64,000 nucleotides of DNA from Duganella zoogloeoides (GCF_034479515.1 NZ_CP140152.1:6257843-6321842); one strand, 5' to 3'. Counted from the first letter of the stretch, positions 36,080-44,974 are shown. Notes: generated by a model from the letters alone, not told the origin. Numbers and translations: made by a program.

Positions 36080-37459
36080 ATGAACCTCGACTCTTCCCCC
36101 ATCGCCGCCATCGCCACCGCACCGGGACGCGGCGGCATCGGCGTGGTGCGCGCCTCCGGCAAGAACCTGCAACCGCTGATCGCTGCGCTGTTCGGCGCCA
36201 CCACCTTGCAACCGCGCCACGCCACCTACATCCCGTTTAGGCAGGCTGACGGCGCCATCATCGACCAGGGCATCGCCATCTGGTTCCGTGGCCCGCACTC
36301 GTACACGGGGGAAGACGTGCTGGAGCTGCAAGGCCACGGCGGCCCCATCGTGCTGCAGATACTGCTCGCGCGCGTGCTCGAGGCGGGCGCCGAACTGGGC
36401 CTGCGCCTGGCCGAGCCCGGCGAATTCACGCGCCGCGCCTACCTCAACGACAAGCTCGACCTGGCGCAGGCCGAGGCCGTGGCCGACCTGATCGACGCTT
36501 CCACGGAAGCGGCCGCCAAGTCGGCGTCGCAGTCGCTGTCGGGCGCGTTCTCGCGCACCGTCAACGACCTGGTCGGCGGCGTCACCAACCTGCGCATGCT
36601 GGTGGAAGCGACGCTGGACTTCCCCGAGGAAGAAATCGATTTTCTCGAAAAATCGGACGCGCGCGGCCAGTTGGCCGGCATTGTCACCGCCCTGGAAACC
36701 GTGTTCCGCCAGGCCGCCCAAGGTGCGCTGCTGCGCGAGGGCTTGAACGTGGTGCTGGTTGGCCAGCCCAACGTCGGTAAATCGTCGCTGTTGAACGCGC
36801 TGGCCGGCAACGAGGTCGCCATCGTCACCCCGATTGCCGGCACCACGCGCGACAAGGTGACCGAAACCATCCAGATTGAAGGCATCCCGCTCAACATCAT
36901 CGACACCGCCGGCATCCGCAACGATGACGAGGCAGTGGACGTGGTCGAGCGCATCGGCATCGAGCGCACCTGGGGCGAAGTGGGCAAGGCGGACGTGATC
37001 CTGCATCTGCTCGACGCCGCGCACGGCCCCACCCGCGCCGACGAAGACATCGTCGCCGCCTTCCCGGACGGCGTGCCGGTGCTGCGCATCTGGAACAAGA
37101 TCGATTTATCGGGCCACAAGCCGGGCGCGGACGTGATGCCGGACGCCACCCACGTGTACCTGTCGGCCAACGAAAAAACCGGCATCGACCTGCTGCGCGC
37201 GGAGTTGCTGCGCATCGCCGGCTGGCAGCAGACCGGCGAGTCGCTGTACCTGGCGCGCGAACGCCACCTGATCGCGCTGAAAAACGCCGGCGCCCACCTG
37301 GCCCGCGCTGGCGAACACGCGGCCCAGAACGACCAGTCGCTCGACCTGTTTGCCGAAGAACTGCGCCTGGCGCAGGTGCAACTGTCGAGCATCACCGGCG
37401 AGTTCTCGTCCGATGATTTGCTGGGGGTGATTTTTGGGCGGTTCTGTATCGGCAAATAG
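36080..37459 (+). CDS. mnmE: tRNA modification GTPase MnmE (TrmE)
   Basis: A 459-residue MnmE. The N-terminal tetrahydrofolate-binding domain has [13 protein letters not shown]. The G domain has [16 protein letters not shown] (P-loop), DTAGI and NKID. The C-terminal catalytic Cys motif is FCIGK. With MnmG it makes the carboxymethylaminomethyl modification at U34 of certain tRNAs. The ATG at 36080 lies 64 bases after the yidC stop, beyond the terminator, so the gene probably has its own promoter. Confidence 0.98.
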   Translation: MNLDSSPIAAIATAPGRGGIGVVRASGKNLQPLIAALFGATTLQPRHATYIPFRQADGAIIDQGIAIWFRGPHSYTGEDVLELQGHGGPIVLQILLARVLEAGAELGLRLAEPGEFTRRAYLNDKLDLAQAEAVADLIDASTEAAAKSASQSLSGAFSRTVNDLVGGVTNLRMLVEATLDFPEEEIDFLEKSDARGQLAGIVTALETVFRQAAQGALLREGLNVVLVGQPNVGKSSLLNALAGNEVAIVTPIAGTTRDKVTETIQIEGIPLNIIDTAGIRNDDEAVDVVERIGIERTWGEVGKADVILHLLDAAHGPTRADEDIVAAFPDGVPVLRIWNKIDLSGHKPGADVMPDATHVYLSANEKTGIDLLRAELLRIAGWQQTGESLYLARERHLIALKNAGAHLARAGEHAAQNDQSLDLFAEELRLAQVQLSSITGEFSSDDLLGVIFGRFCIGK

Positions 37460-37472
37460 CGCTTTCGCAAAG

Positions 37473-37500
37473 AAAACGCCAGCGCTCGAGCTGGCGTTTT
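37473..37500. terminator. Bidirectional terminator between mnmE and the lectin gene
   Basis: AAAACGCCAGC-GCTCGA-GCTGGCGTTTT: near-perfect stem with A- and T-runs on the two sides, serving convergent mnmE and lectin genes. Confidence 0.85.
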
Positions 37501-37538
37501 ACCTGGCCGGTCAGCGGCCAGCTTCGCACTTTTCTGTG

Positions 37539-38369
37539 TTACGCAGGCAAGCCGGTCGCGCGGAAGCCGATCGGGCCTTCGCCGTTGTAGGTGATGCTGC
37601 CACTGAAGGTGTTGCCGCCGTCGGCTGAGGTGATGTTGACTGCCACGGCCTGCTGGCCGGCACGGCAACCAATCAGCCACACACCGCCCGGATGCCAAGG
37701 CGCGGTGTTGCCGCCCCACTGGTTTTCCACCGTGTAGTTATTGCCTGCCACTTCGGTGGCCTGCACGCCGATCGGGCCTTCGCCCGCGTAGGTCATGGTG
37801 CCGGTGTAGGTCTTGCCGTTGTCGGGCGAGCTGATTTCGACTGCAACGACGGCCTGGTCACGGCAACCGAGCACCCACACGCCACCTTGGTGCCACGGCG
37901 CGGCAGCGCCACCCCACTGGTTTTCGGCGGAGTACACGGCACCGTCGCTGAGTTCGCTCTTGAAGCCGATCGGACCTTCGCCCTTGTAGGTCATGGTACC
38001 AGTGAAGGTGGCGCCGCCATCACCGGATTCGACGTTGACTGCCACCACGTTTTGGCCGGCACGGCATCCGAGGACCCAGCTGCCGCCTGGATGCCATGGC
38101 GCCGTATCGCCGCCCCACTGGTTTTCGACCGTGTACGTGTTCGATTGCGTCAACGTCGCGCGGAAGCCGATCGGGCCTTCGCCGGCGTATTTCATTTGAC
38201 CGGTGAAGGTCGTGCCGCCGTCGCCCGATTCGATATTGAGCGCCACGACGTTTTGGCCAGCGCGGCCACCGATGATCCACATGCCTCCCTCATTCCACGG
38301 TGCCGAAGAACCGCCCCACTGGTTTTGCACATGATGGAGATTGTTTGCGTTTTTGCTGGTGCTGGACAT
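37539..38369 (-). CDS. OAA-family (OAAH) mannose-binding lectin with four tandem repeats
   Basis: A 276-residue protein built of four repeats of 66-67 residues starting at residues 16, 83, 150 and 216. Each begins NQWGG..APW and ends EGPIG(F/V). This is the Oscillatoria agardhii agglutinin homologue family, whose four-repeat members include myxobacterial hemagglutinin and Burkholderia oklahomensis agglutinin. The repeats form a compact barrel with high-mannose-glycan binding sites formed by the NQWGG..APW..GG.W and EGPIGF loops. There is no signal peptide, so export is by another route or the protein stays in the cytoplasm. The ATG at 38367-38369 follows GAGGAGTTCAGC. The third repeat is one residue shorter (GCRDQAVV) but keeps the binding loops. 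Confidence 0.95.
   Translation of the reverse strand: MSSTSKNANNLHHVQNQWGGSSAPWNEGGMWIIGGRAGQNVVALNIESGDGGTTFTGQMKYAGEGPIGFRATLTQSNTYTVENQWGGDTAPWHPGGSWVLGCRAGQNVVAVNVESGDGGATFTGTMTYKGEGPIGFKSELSDGAVYSAENQWGGAAAPWHQGGVWVLGCRDQAVVAVEISSPDNGKTYTGTMTYAGEGPIGVQATEVAGNNYTVENQWGGNTAPWHPGGVWLIGCRAGQQAVAVNITSADGGNTFSGSITYNGEGPIGFRATGLPA
37541..38324 (-). repeat. Four in-frame tandem repeats of the lectin gene
   Basis: Repeat units begin at 38324, 38123, 37922 and 37724, about 200 bases each, and encode the four lectin modules. Identity is high at protein level, indicating internal duplication. Confidence 0.9.
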
Positions 38370-38765
38370 GCTGAACTCCTCGAGAATGATGCAGCCGGTC
38401 GGCGCTGCCCCGGTGTGCGCATTGAATTATTCGCTGCGCGACATGGATATCTTGCTGTGCTTGGTTTGACTTGGTGATCGCAGGCGCCCCATCGGAGGCG
38501 CCGCGCATGGACCACTATTGCAAACACCATGCCACCGCAAAACAGGGGCTTGCGCGGGGGAGGAGAGGAATTTCAGGTGTAAAAAGCTTGTCAACGACGG
38601 TCAGCTGACATGTAAAGGATGGGGGCGACTGAGCGGAAAGATATCCGCTTACCTCTGCTGGTCATGCCAATCTTCGACGTGGATGCGAACGCTGTTCACG
38701 GCAAGGGGCGGTCCAGTCTTGCGAACACGTCGTGTCGCTCGATTATAGCGCCGGACCGGCGTCGC
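38370..38765 (-). promoter_or_regulatory. 396-base gene-free region upstream of the lectin gene
   Basis: No convincing gene on either strand. On the minus strand TTGAGC (38764-38769) and TATAAT (38742-38747) are 16 bases apart and could form a promoter giving a leader of about 365 nt. The leader contains a GGCGCC-N8-GGCGCC hairpin (38483-38502) and a GTCAGCTGAC palindrome (38600-38609). A GAGGAG ribosome-binding site precedes the lectin ATG. Confidence 0.4.
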
Positions 38766-39704
38766 TCAATACGGGGCGCCGTTGATCCCCAGCCGCACTT
38801 GCCACACTGCGCCCGCGCCGGTAATGAACAGGGTTTTGCCGTCAGGCCCGCCAAATGCCGCGTTGGTCACGTTCGCATCGACGTGGATGGTGGCGAGTTG
38901 CTTGCCGGCCGGGGTGAACACGCGCAAGCGTTGATCGGCGTGTTCCGTCACGTAGAGATTGCCCTGGCAGTCCACGGCCATGCCATCAGGGATGCCCAGT
39001 CCTTTCACCAGGTCGCGTCCCTGTTGCGGCTTGCCGTTGACGATCGGGTACGCGCGCAGCACGCCCTGTTTGCCAGTCATGCCGTTCACGTACAGCACAT
39101 CGCCGGCGGGCGACAGCGACACGCCATTCGGATTGACCAGGCCATCTTCCACCACCGTCACCGCGCCATCGGGCGCCACGCGATAGACGCGGGTTTTATC
39201 CTGGCCGCCCGGCGCGGCGTCGCGCTGAAAGGCGGGGTCGCTGAAGTAGATGGTGCCGTCGGCGGCGATCGCCAGGTCGTTGGGGGAATTGAAAACCTGG
39301 CCCTGGTATTTGCCGGCCACGTCGCTGCGCTTGCCGTCCAGGGTGAAGCGCGACACGCTTTTGTACTTGTGGGTACCGGCCACGATATTGCCCTGGCCAT
39401 CCACCGCCAGGCCGTTGCTGCCGCTGTCGGCAATCGCGGTGCTGACCTTGCCGCTGGCGTCGAGCTTGAGGATGCGCGACGGGAAGCCGGGGCCGAACGT
39501 GAAGTGCGAGAAGTACAGCGCATCGCCAATCCACACCGGCCCTTCGTACAGCCCCTGGCCCGCGCCGGTCACGTTGGCAGCCTGGACGCGCGTGGCCGTC
39601 AGTTCGCCGGCAGGCGCGGTGCCCTGGCAAGTGGCCGGTGCGGCCATGGCGGCAGAGGCCGAGAGCGCTGTGGCCAGGCTGAGGATGAGATGGCGTAACT
39701 TCAT
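38766..39704 (-). CDS. Exported SMP-30/gluconolactonase-like beta-propeller protein
   Basis: A 312-residue protein with signal peptide (MKLRHLILSLATALSASAAMA) and a six-bladed propeller of the SMP-30/gluconolactonase/LRE-like type: LYEGPVWIGDALYFSH (metal-ligand Glu), NSPNDLAIAADGTIYFSDPAF, LVNPNGVSLSPAGDVLYVNG, IPDGMAVDCQGNLYVTEH. Members hydrolyse lactones or act on sugar acids with a divalent metal, but substrate is unknown here. The export signal points to periplasmic action. The ATG at 39702-39704 has AGGA eight bases upstream; an ATG two codons earlier is too close. Divergent from the small Cys-rich protein gene. Confidence 0.85.
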   Translation of the reverse strand: MKLRHLILSLATALSASAAMAAPATCQGTAPAGELTATRVQAANVTGAGQGLYEGPVWIGDALYFSHFTFGPGFPSRILKLDASGKVSTAIADSGSNGLAVDGQGNIVAGTHKYKSVSRFTLDGKRSDVAGKYQGQVFNSPNDLAIAADGTIYFSDPAFQRDAAPGGQDKTRVYRVAPDGAVTVVEDGLVNPNGVSLSPAGDVLYVNGMTGKQGVLRAYPIVNGKPQQGRDLVKGLGIPDGMAVDCQGNLYVTEHADQRLRVFTPAGKQLATIHVDANVTNAAFGGPDGKTLFITGAGAVWQVRLGINGAPY

Positions 39705-39890
39705 GGGCATGATCCTGTTGTAGTACGTTGGCAACTATCATTTCCAACGTTTTCATTAAAAAATTTTTCTTTCCTATGAGGGCGGCAATTTTGACCCGGT
39801 GCAGCCAATTTTTGCCCTCGCGGCCTGTATGACCACCGCCACTATCCTGCTATGATTTACCGGTCGCAGTCTGCCTGAATTTACATCACC

Positions 39891-39921
39891 TTGCGCATTG
39901 TCATAGGTGGAAATATTCCAC
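39891..39921 (+). promoter_or_regulatory. Candidate promoter with overlapping palindromic operator
   Basis: TTGCGC (39891-39896) and TATTCC (39914-39919) are 17 bases apart. The -10 element lies inside a perfect palindrome GTGGAA-ATA-TTCCAC (39907-39921), a shape expected of a dimeric repressor site. It would drive the small Cys-rich protein gene that starts at 39967. Confidence 0.4.
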
Positions 39922-39966
39922 TAAAGTAATCTTGCTAGCCTGAGCACTGCCTGATTGGGAGGGATC

Positions 39967-40173
39967 GTGGAACCGACACAAGATAGCGTACCGGACGACG
40001 GCATGGGTGCCAGCGCCACCGCGTCAGCGCCTCAAACAGCGTTGCGTACTCGGCAAGCTTTGCCGCCCAAGGGCGCGTGCTGGTATTGCGACCGGCCGCT
40101 CGACAATGTGCGCCGCTTCTGCGACAAGGAATGCGCCGACGCCTTCGATGAAGAAAAGGAATTTACGCGCTGA
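39967..40173 (+). CDS. Small Cys-rich putative zinc-binding protein
   Basis: A 68-residue protein with a disordered N-terminal half and a C-terminal CWYC...FCDKEC pattern (two CxxC-like pairs: CWYCDRPLD and CDKECADAF), typical of a small zinc ribbon such as DUF2116-like proteins. The start is GTG at 39967, preceded by GGGAGGG at 39957-39963; an earlier in-frame TTG lies inside that site. Its 3' end overlaps the Hpt gene by 11 bases on the opposite strand. Function unknown. Confidence 0.7.
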   Translation: MEPTQDSVPDDGMGASATASAPQTALRTRQALPPKGACWYCDRPLDNVRRFCDKECADAFDEEKEFTR

Positions 40174-40804
40174 GCTTGCCCTTTGCTCCTTCCAGCACCG
40201 CCAGCGCCCCTTCGAAATCGAACTGGTGCGCCGCTTCCGTCACCTCCTGAAATACTTCCACCCCCAGCCCGGCCGCCAGCACACTGGCCGAGCGCTCCAG
40301 TACGTCAATGGCGGCGCCGTCGCCTTCCTCCAGCAGCCGCGCCAGGTGTTGCACCAGCATGCCGGTTTCGGGCGGGCCGCCGGCAGTCGTAGCGCTCGCC
40401 GCCGCCATCGCAGGCGCAGCAGGCGGCACCGACGCGCCAGTCTGCGCCGCTTCCAGTTCCGCATCGATGGCCGCCATCAGCGCGCGCAACGCCTGTTCCA
40501 GTTGCACCAGCGGACCGATGCATTGCGTGGGCGGGCCGGCGAACAGCGGTTCAAGCGCCATCGACAGCAGGTAAAGTTGTTGCGCACCGATCATGCCGGC
40601 CGCGCCCTTGAGGGTGTGGACGGTGCGCTGGGCCGAGACGGCGTCGCCGCCGAGCAACTCGGTGCGGGCTTGCTCGGCGCTGTCCTGGTAGCGTTGGCGG
40701 AACCGGCGCAGGATTTGCCGGTACAGGTCGTGGTCACCCATCAGTTGCTGCAGGCCGGTCTCGACCTCCAGTACCGTGACTGCGGGAAGGTTGGTGGTTG
40801 GCAT
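40163..40804 (-). CDS. Hpt-domain phosphotransfer protein
   Basis: A 213-residue protein. The N-terminal 110 residues form a histidine phosphotransfer domain: GLQQLMGDHDLYRQILRRFRQRYQ then the phospho-His site VHTLKGAAGMIGAQQL. An Ala/Pro/Thr linker (about 115-145) leads to a second helical segment (MLVQHLARLLEEGDGAAIDVLE ... HQFDFEGALAVLEGAKG) that resembles an Hpt fold without the His motif. It would accept or donate phosphate in a hybrid-kinase relay; no hybrid kinase is adjacent. The ATG is at 40802-40804, one base before the CAP-lipoprotein stop codon region, so the two are probably co-transcribed. Confidence 0.85.
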   Translation of the reverse strand: MPTTNLPAVTVLEVETGLQQLMGDHDLYRQILRRFRQRYQDSAEQARTELLGGDAVSAQRTVHTLKGAAGMIGAQQLYLLSMALEPLFAGPPTQCIGPLVQLEQALRALMAAIDAELEAAQTGASVPPAAPAMAAASATTAGGPPETGMLVQHLARLLEEGDGAAIDVLERSASVLAAGLGVEVFQEVTEAAHQFDFEGALAVLEGAKGKLSA

Positions 40805-40805
40805 A

Positions 40806-41801
40806 TCAGCGGGTGGTAAAAGACCAGTCCTGCGCCACCGCCACGCCGTGTACCGCGCCCCGGAAGCTGACATCATAGGTCGTATTGCCGCGTAGCACAG
40901 TGAGCGGCACGATGGCAGCTACCGTGCTACCGGTGGCTGCATCGCTGGCGTGGCTGAGCAGGCGGGTGGTCAGCGCCGCACCGCCGCGCGGGGCCACGGT
41001 AAAGCTCTGCACGGTCAGGTCGCCAGAACGTCCACTGTCGGCATGGACGCTGATCGGATAGCCGACCTCGTTCTGGTCGGGCACGGGATCAGGCTCTTCC
41101 CGGTCGCTGAAGAAATTGGTGGGCACGGCGGTCTGGCCGGCAACCGGATAGACGGCGATCTTGCCCGCACCCAAACCCGAGCCCAGGCCATTGTTAGCGG
41201 CCACGTCAGCTGTGAAATACGTGTAAGTACCGTTGGCGGTCACCGCGCCGGTACCGATTTCCTTGAATACAGGCTCGAAGATCACAAAGCGGTGATAAAT
41301 GGCCGCAATCAGTTCGTCCGCGTGATAGTGGCCCGAGGTATTGCTGGCTGCCGAGATGACTTCGCCAATAGCCCAGCGACCGCCGAGCGTGTAGCCGGCC
41401 GCCGCCAGGCGGTTGGTGAGCTTGATGCCGGTAAAGCCGGGCTGGCCAGTGGCCTGGTCGTGCGAGATGGTGTTATTAAGGCGCAGGTATTGCGAATGTC
41501 CGAGTGCCGCTGTGTCGATGGTGGTATTACGCGTCAGCGCGGACAGTCCCAGCATTGCGCGCCGGTAGTTGAACCAGTTGAAGCCGTCGGTAGCGGTATT
41601 GCCCGTGAGCGCAGGGGCGTTGGAGGGGATCGTGGGCGTGGTCGGGGTGCCGGTCTGTTCGGGCGGGGCGGTCACGACCGCGCCGGGGGCGCTGCTCTCG
41701 CCACCGCCACCACCACCGCAGCCGGCCAGCAGGGCGGCAATCACGGCTGCCGCCAGCAGGGCGGGGGATGCAGACAACGACGGGCGGCGGATGGTACGCA
41801 T
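40806..41801 (-). CDS. CAP (SCP/PR-1) domain lipoprotein
   Basis: A 331-residue lipoprotein: signal with lipobox LLAGC, a poly-Gly stretch right after the Cys, a Thr/Pro-rich spacer, then a CAP domain from about residue 70. Typical elements are FNWFNYRRAMLGLSAL, AALGHSQYLRLNN, ISHDQATGQPGFTG, AGYTLGGRWAIGEVI and HRFVIFEPVFKEIGTG. The last 90 residues look like an Ig-like beta module (TLVQSFTV-type repeats ending DWSFTTR). Bacterial CAP proteins are secreted or surface-anchored with unclear roles, some linked to nuclease or adhesion activity. It lies upstream of the Hpt gene in the same direction. Confidence 0.85.
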   Translation of the reverse strand: MRTIRRPSLSASPALLAAAVIAALLAGCGGGGGGESSAPGAVVTAPPEQTGTPTTPTIPSNAPALTGNTATDGFNWFNYRRAMLGLSALTRNTTIDTAALGHSQYLRLNNTISHDQATGQPGFTGIKLTNRLAAAGYTLGGRWAIGEVISAASNTSGHYHADELIAAIYHRFVIFEPVFKEIGTGAVTANGTYTYFTADVAANNGLGSGLGAGKIAVYPVAGQTAVPTNFFSDREEPDPVPDQNEVGYPISVHADSGRSGDLTVQSFTVAPRGGAALTTRLLSHASDAATGSTVAAIVPLTVLRGNTTYDVSFRGAVHGVAVAQDWSFTTR

Positions 41802-41939
41802 GGCTTCTACTCCTGAAGTAGGTCCGTTCGATGCGGACCTTGACCGCCGATTCTATGCCAGATTTCCTGTGCGAAGCACGCGATTTGCGCGGGCAGTAAA
41901 CACCAGGCTGCGTGCCGGGTGCCGGACCTGGTAGCGACA

Positions 41940-42782
41940 ATGGTAAGCTTGCGCCTGACCCGCCGCTTGCCGGCATTTTCGGATTGCCAGTTGAAACCTA
42001 CCAATCAAGCGCGCATGCGCCGCGCCAAATTTGCCCTGCCCAGCATGGTGACCCTGATGTCGATCGCCTGCGGCTTCGGCAGCATCGTCATCTCCGTCGA
42101 TAACGCCCTGGTGGGCGACCCGTCCGATTACTGGCTGGCAGCCGTGCTGCTGGTGCTGGCCGGTGTGTTCGACGCGCTCGACGGTTTCGTGGCGCGCGCC
42201 ACCAATACCCAGTCCGAGTTCGGCATGCAACTCGACTCGATCGCCGACGTGATGAACTTCGGCTGCGCGCCGGGGCTGTTGCTGTACTGCTACGGCTTCG
42301 TGCACGTGGGCCTGGACTCGGAAACCCTGCTGCGCGCGGGCGGCATCGCCAGCTTCTTCTTTGTCGCGTGCGGGGCCTTGCGGCTGGCGCGCTTCAATGT
42401 CAGCGTGGGCCGTACCGATCCGCGCTATTTCGTCGGCATGCCGATCACCGCCGGCGCCGCCTGTGTGGCGGCCGTGGTGGTGGCCTGGCCCGAGCGGCCG
42501 ACAACCATTCTGCACGCTGCCGGGATCGTGGCGTTGCTGTTCGTGGTGGGCAGTCTGATGGTGTCCACGGTGCGCTTTCCGAGCTCGAAGCAGAAAATGA
42601 GCGCGGGCCTGGTCGTGGCGTTGCTGATCAACGTGGGCTTGCTGGTGTGGTTGAAGGCCAGTTATTTCGTGCTGTTCTTCCTGGTGTACATCGTCGGCAC
42701 ACTGGCGCTCAACCTGGCGTGGCGCACCGGCTGGACCGGTATCGCGCCGCCGGTCATCTACCAGGACGAGGACGTGCTGTAG
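41940..42782 (+). CDS. pssA: CDP-diacylglycerol-serine O-phosphatidyltransferase
   Basis: A membrane enzyme of the CDP-alcohol phosphotransferase family. The full motif D-G-x2-A-R-x8-G-x3-D-x3-D is present in DALDGFVARATNTQSEFGMQLDSIAD. There are about seven hydrophobic helices, from FALPSMVTLMSIACGFGSIVIS to VLFFLVYIVGTLALNLAW. It makes phosphatidylserine, the precursor of phosphatidylethanolamine. The start is uncertain: ATG at 41940 (280 residues) is used; ATG 42015 (255 residues, just before the first helix) or GTG 41919 are possible, and none has a clear ribosome-binding site. Confidence 0.92.
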   Translation: MVSLRLTRRLPAFSDCQLKPTNQARMRRAKFALPSMVTLMSIACGFGSIVISVDNALVGDPSDYWLAAVLLVLAGVFDALDGFVARATNTQSEFGMQLDSIADVMNFGCAPGLLLYCYGFVHVGLDSETLLRAGGIASFFFVACGALRLARFNVSVGRTDPRYFVGMPITAGAACVAAVVVAWPERPTTILHAAGIVALLFVVGSLMVSTVRFPSSKQKMSAGLVVALLINVGLLVWLKASYFVLFFLVYIVGTLALNLAWRTGWTGIAPPVIYQDEDVL

Positions 42783-42812
42783 GCCTCGATAACCTGCGGC
42801 GCGTCCCTGAAC

Positions 42813-43721
42813 TCAAGCGACCTCGTGCCCGCGCGCGGCACGCAGGATCTCGAACCACTGCGTGCGTGACAGGCTGAACTGCGTGGCCTGCACCGCTTCG
42901 GCGATGGCGGCAATGCGGCTTGATCCGGTCAGGCCGATCGGGCGGCTTGGCAGCTGCATGATCCACGCGAACACCACGCTGGAAAACGGCTGTTGCAGCG
43001 CGTCGGCCACTTCGGCGATCTTGGCGCGCACGCGCTGTGCGGCCGGCTCGTCGCTGCTGAACAGGCGCCCGCCGGCCAATGGCGACCAGATCATCGGCGC
43101 CACGCCCAGGTCTTGCAGGCCGTCGAAGGTCTCGTCGAACATCGGCGCCAGGCACAACGGCGAAAACTCGACCTGGTTGGTGGCCAGCGCAATGCGGCGG
43201 TTGAGCGACTCGAACTGGTGGCGGCTGAAGTTGGATACGCCAAAATGCCTGACCTTGCCATCCTGGCGCAGCCGCGCAAACGCGCCGGCGATCTCATCAA
43301 AATCCATCAGCGGGTCGGGGCGGTGGATCAGCAGCAGGTCGAGGTGGTCGGTGCCCAGCTGGCGCAGCGAGTGCTCGGCCGAAGCGATGATGTGGCTGGC
43401 GCTGGTGTCATAGTGCTGGATGGTGTGATCCGGGCGCGCCGGGCTGATCAGCTTGATGCCGCACTTGCTCACCAGTTGCATCTGGTCGCGCAGGGAGGGT
43501 TTGATGGCCAGCGCTGCACCGAAGGTGGCCTCGACCTCGTAGCCGCCGTAGATGTCGGCGTGGTCGAAGCTGGTTACGCCCAGTTCCAGGCATTGTTCGA
43601 TCAGGGTCAGGCGCTGTTGCGGCGACATGCCCCATTCATTCATGCGCCACATGCCGGCCACGATGCGCGACAGGGACAGGCCGTTGGGGCTGGTGGTGAT
43701 GGCAGGACAGGTGTGGCTCAT
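42813..43721 (-). CDS. Aldo/keto reductase
   Basis: A 302-residue NADPH-dependent aldo/keto reductase of the YdhF-like group. The TIM-barrel catalytic tetrad is visible: Asp and Tyr in SFDHADIYGGYEVE, Lys in LVSKCGIKL, His in LLLIHRPDPLMD. Cofactor-binding elements are VRHFGVSNFSRHQ and a C-terminal GLTGSSRIAAIAEAVQA. It reduces aldehydes or ketones; the substrate is unknown. The ATG is at 43719-43721. It converges on pssA, and no functional link to the neighbours is apparent. Confidence 0.93.
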   Translation of the reverse strand: MSHTCPAITTSPNGLSLSRIVAGMWRMNEWGMSPQQRLTLIEQCLELGVTSFDHADIYGGYEVEATFGAALAIKPSLRDQMQLVSKCGIKLISPARPDHTIQHYDTSASHIIASAEHSLRQLGTDHLDLLLIHRPDPLMDFDEIAGAFARLRQDGKVRHFGVSNFSRHQFESLNRRIALATNQVEFSPLCLAPMFDETFDGLQDLGVAPMIWSPLAGGRLFSSDEPAAQRVRAKIAEVADALQQPFSSVVFAWIMQLPSRPIGLTGSSRIAAIAEAVQATQFSLSRTQWFEILRAARGHEVA

Positions 43722-43743
43722 AAAGTCTTTCCAATAGATGCAT

Positions 43744-43767
43744 AAAAAAGCCCGCTTGCGCGGGCTG
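43744..43767 (-). terminator. Intrinsic terminator after the PBP5-type carboxypeptidase gene
   Basis: AGCCCGC-TTGC-GCGGGCT stem; on the minus strand it is followed by TTTTTTAT, fitting termination of the dac transcript just past its stop at 43786. Confidence 0.85.
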
Positions 43768-43785
43768 TACGGTGCTAAGCGACGA

Positions 43786-44931
43786 TTACTTCATCCACAG
43801 GCGGATCGAATCCCAGGCACGGCCGAAGATCGATGCTTCTTCCACGGTTTCCAGCGCGACCACCGGCAAGTCCAGCAGCGGCTTGCCATCGACCATCATC
43901 TTCAGCGAACCGACGCGGCTGTTCTGCGCCAGCGGAGCGACCAGCGGGTCTTTGCGCTCGAGCACAGGCTTGAGCTTGGCCGCGACGCCCTTCGGCACGG
44001 TGACCAGCACGTCGTTGGTAAAGCCGATCTTGACTTCGCTCTTCGAGCCTTTCCAGATTTCCGGCGTGGCAATCGCCTGGCCTTTCGAGTACAGCTTGAC
44101 GGTATCGAAGTTCTGGAAACCCCAGTTGAGCAGCTTCTGGCTCTCTTGCGTGCGGGTGGAATCGGAGTTGGTGCCCAGCACCACGGTGATCAGGCGGCGT
44201 TCGCCGGTGCCGTTCGGACGTCGCGCCGAGGCGATCATGCAGTAGCCGGCCGCTTCGGTGTGGCCGGTCTTCATGCCATCCACGGTCGGATCCAGCCACA
44301 GCAGGCGGTTGCGGTTCTGCTGGGTGATCTTGTTGTACGTAAAACTCTTGACCGAGTCGATCTTGTAGAACTCGGGGAAGTCGAGGATCACGCGCTTGGC
44401 CAGCACCGACAGGTCTTGCGCGGTGGAGTAATTGTCCGGGCTAGGCAGGCCGTGCGGGTTGGCGAAGCGGGTGGACTTGAGGCCCATGCGCTCGGCTTCC
44501 TTGTTCATCATCACCACGAAAGCGGACTCGTCGCCAGCGACCGCTTCGGCCAGCGCCACGGCCGCGTCGTTACCCGATTGAATCATCAAACCGTGCAGCA
44601 GGTCGCTGATGCTGACCGGCGTGGCCGGATCGATGAACATCTTGGAGCTGCTCGAATCGACCTTCCAGGCACGGGTGGACACGTTGACCATCTGGTTCAG
44701 CGTGACCTTCTTGTCGCGCAGCGCGCCAAAGACCACGTACGCGGTCATGATCTTGGTGAGCGACGCGGGTTCGATGCGCAGGTTGGGGTCCTGCGAGGCG
44801 ATGATCTGGCCGCTGGTGGCGTCCAGCAACAGCCACGATTTGGCGGCGATGGTCGGTGGCGGCAGGGTTTGGGCCACAGCGGCGGACAGCATCAGCACAC
44901 TGGTGGCCAGTGCCGCGATAAATTTTTTCAT
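43786..44931 (-). CDS. dacC: D-alanyl-D-alanine carboxypeptidase (PBP5/6 family)
   Basis: A 381-residue serine DD-carboxypeptidase. Signal peptide MKKFIAALATSVLMLSAAVAQ, active-site SLTK with Ser57 and Lys60, SGN at 119-121, and KTG at 221-223, then the PBP5 C-terminal beta domain (about 280-370) and a C-terminal amphipathic anchor (FGRAWDSIRLWMK). It trims the terminal D-Ala of peptidoglycan pentapeptides at the periplasmic face of the inner membrane. The ATG at 44929-44931 was chosen because it starts the signal peptide; an upstream in-frame ATG (44970) lies within a TATAAT -10 element. dacA would be an equally valid symbol. Confidence 0.94.
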   Translation of the reverse strand: MKKFIAALATSVLMLSAAVAQTLPPPTIAAKSWLLLDATSGQIIASQDPNLRIEPASLTKIMTAYVVFGALRDKKVTLNQMVNVSTRAWKVDSSSSKMFIDPATPVSISDLLHGLMIQSGNDAAVALAEAVAGDESAFVVMMNKEAERMGLKSTRFANPHGLPSPDNYSTAQDLSVLAKRVILDFPEFYKIDSVKSFTYNKITQQNRNRLLWLDPTVDGMKTGHTEAAGYCMIASARRPNGTGERRLITVVLGTNSDSTRTQESQKLLNWGFQNFDTVKLYSKGQAIATPEIWKGSKSEVKIGFTNDVLVTVPKGVAAKLKPVLERKDPLVAPLAQNSRVGSLKMMVDGKPLLDLPVVALETVEEASIFGRAWDSIRLWMK

Positions 44932-44968
44932 GGGCGTGTTCGGTGTAGAGTTAAAAAAAGCAGCGGAC

Positions 44969-44974
44969 ATTATA
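44969..44974 (-). promoter_or_regulatory. Probable -10 element of the carboxypeptidase gene
   Basis: TATAAT on the minus strand, 38 bases before the start codon; no good -35 hexamer at standard spacing was found. Confidence 0.45.

Noticed and set aside
44932..44970. Upstream ATG start for the carboxypeptidase gene
   Set aside because: The ATG at 44970 lies within a TATAAT promoter element, and the signal peptide begins only at 44931.
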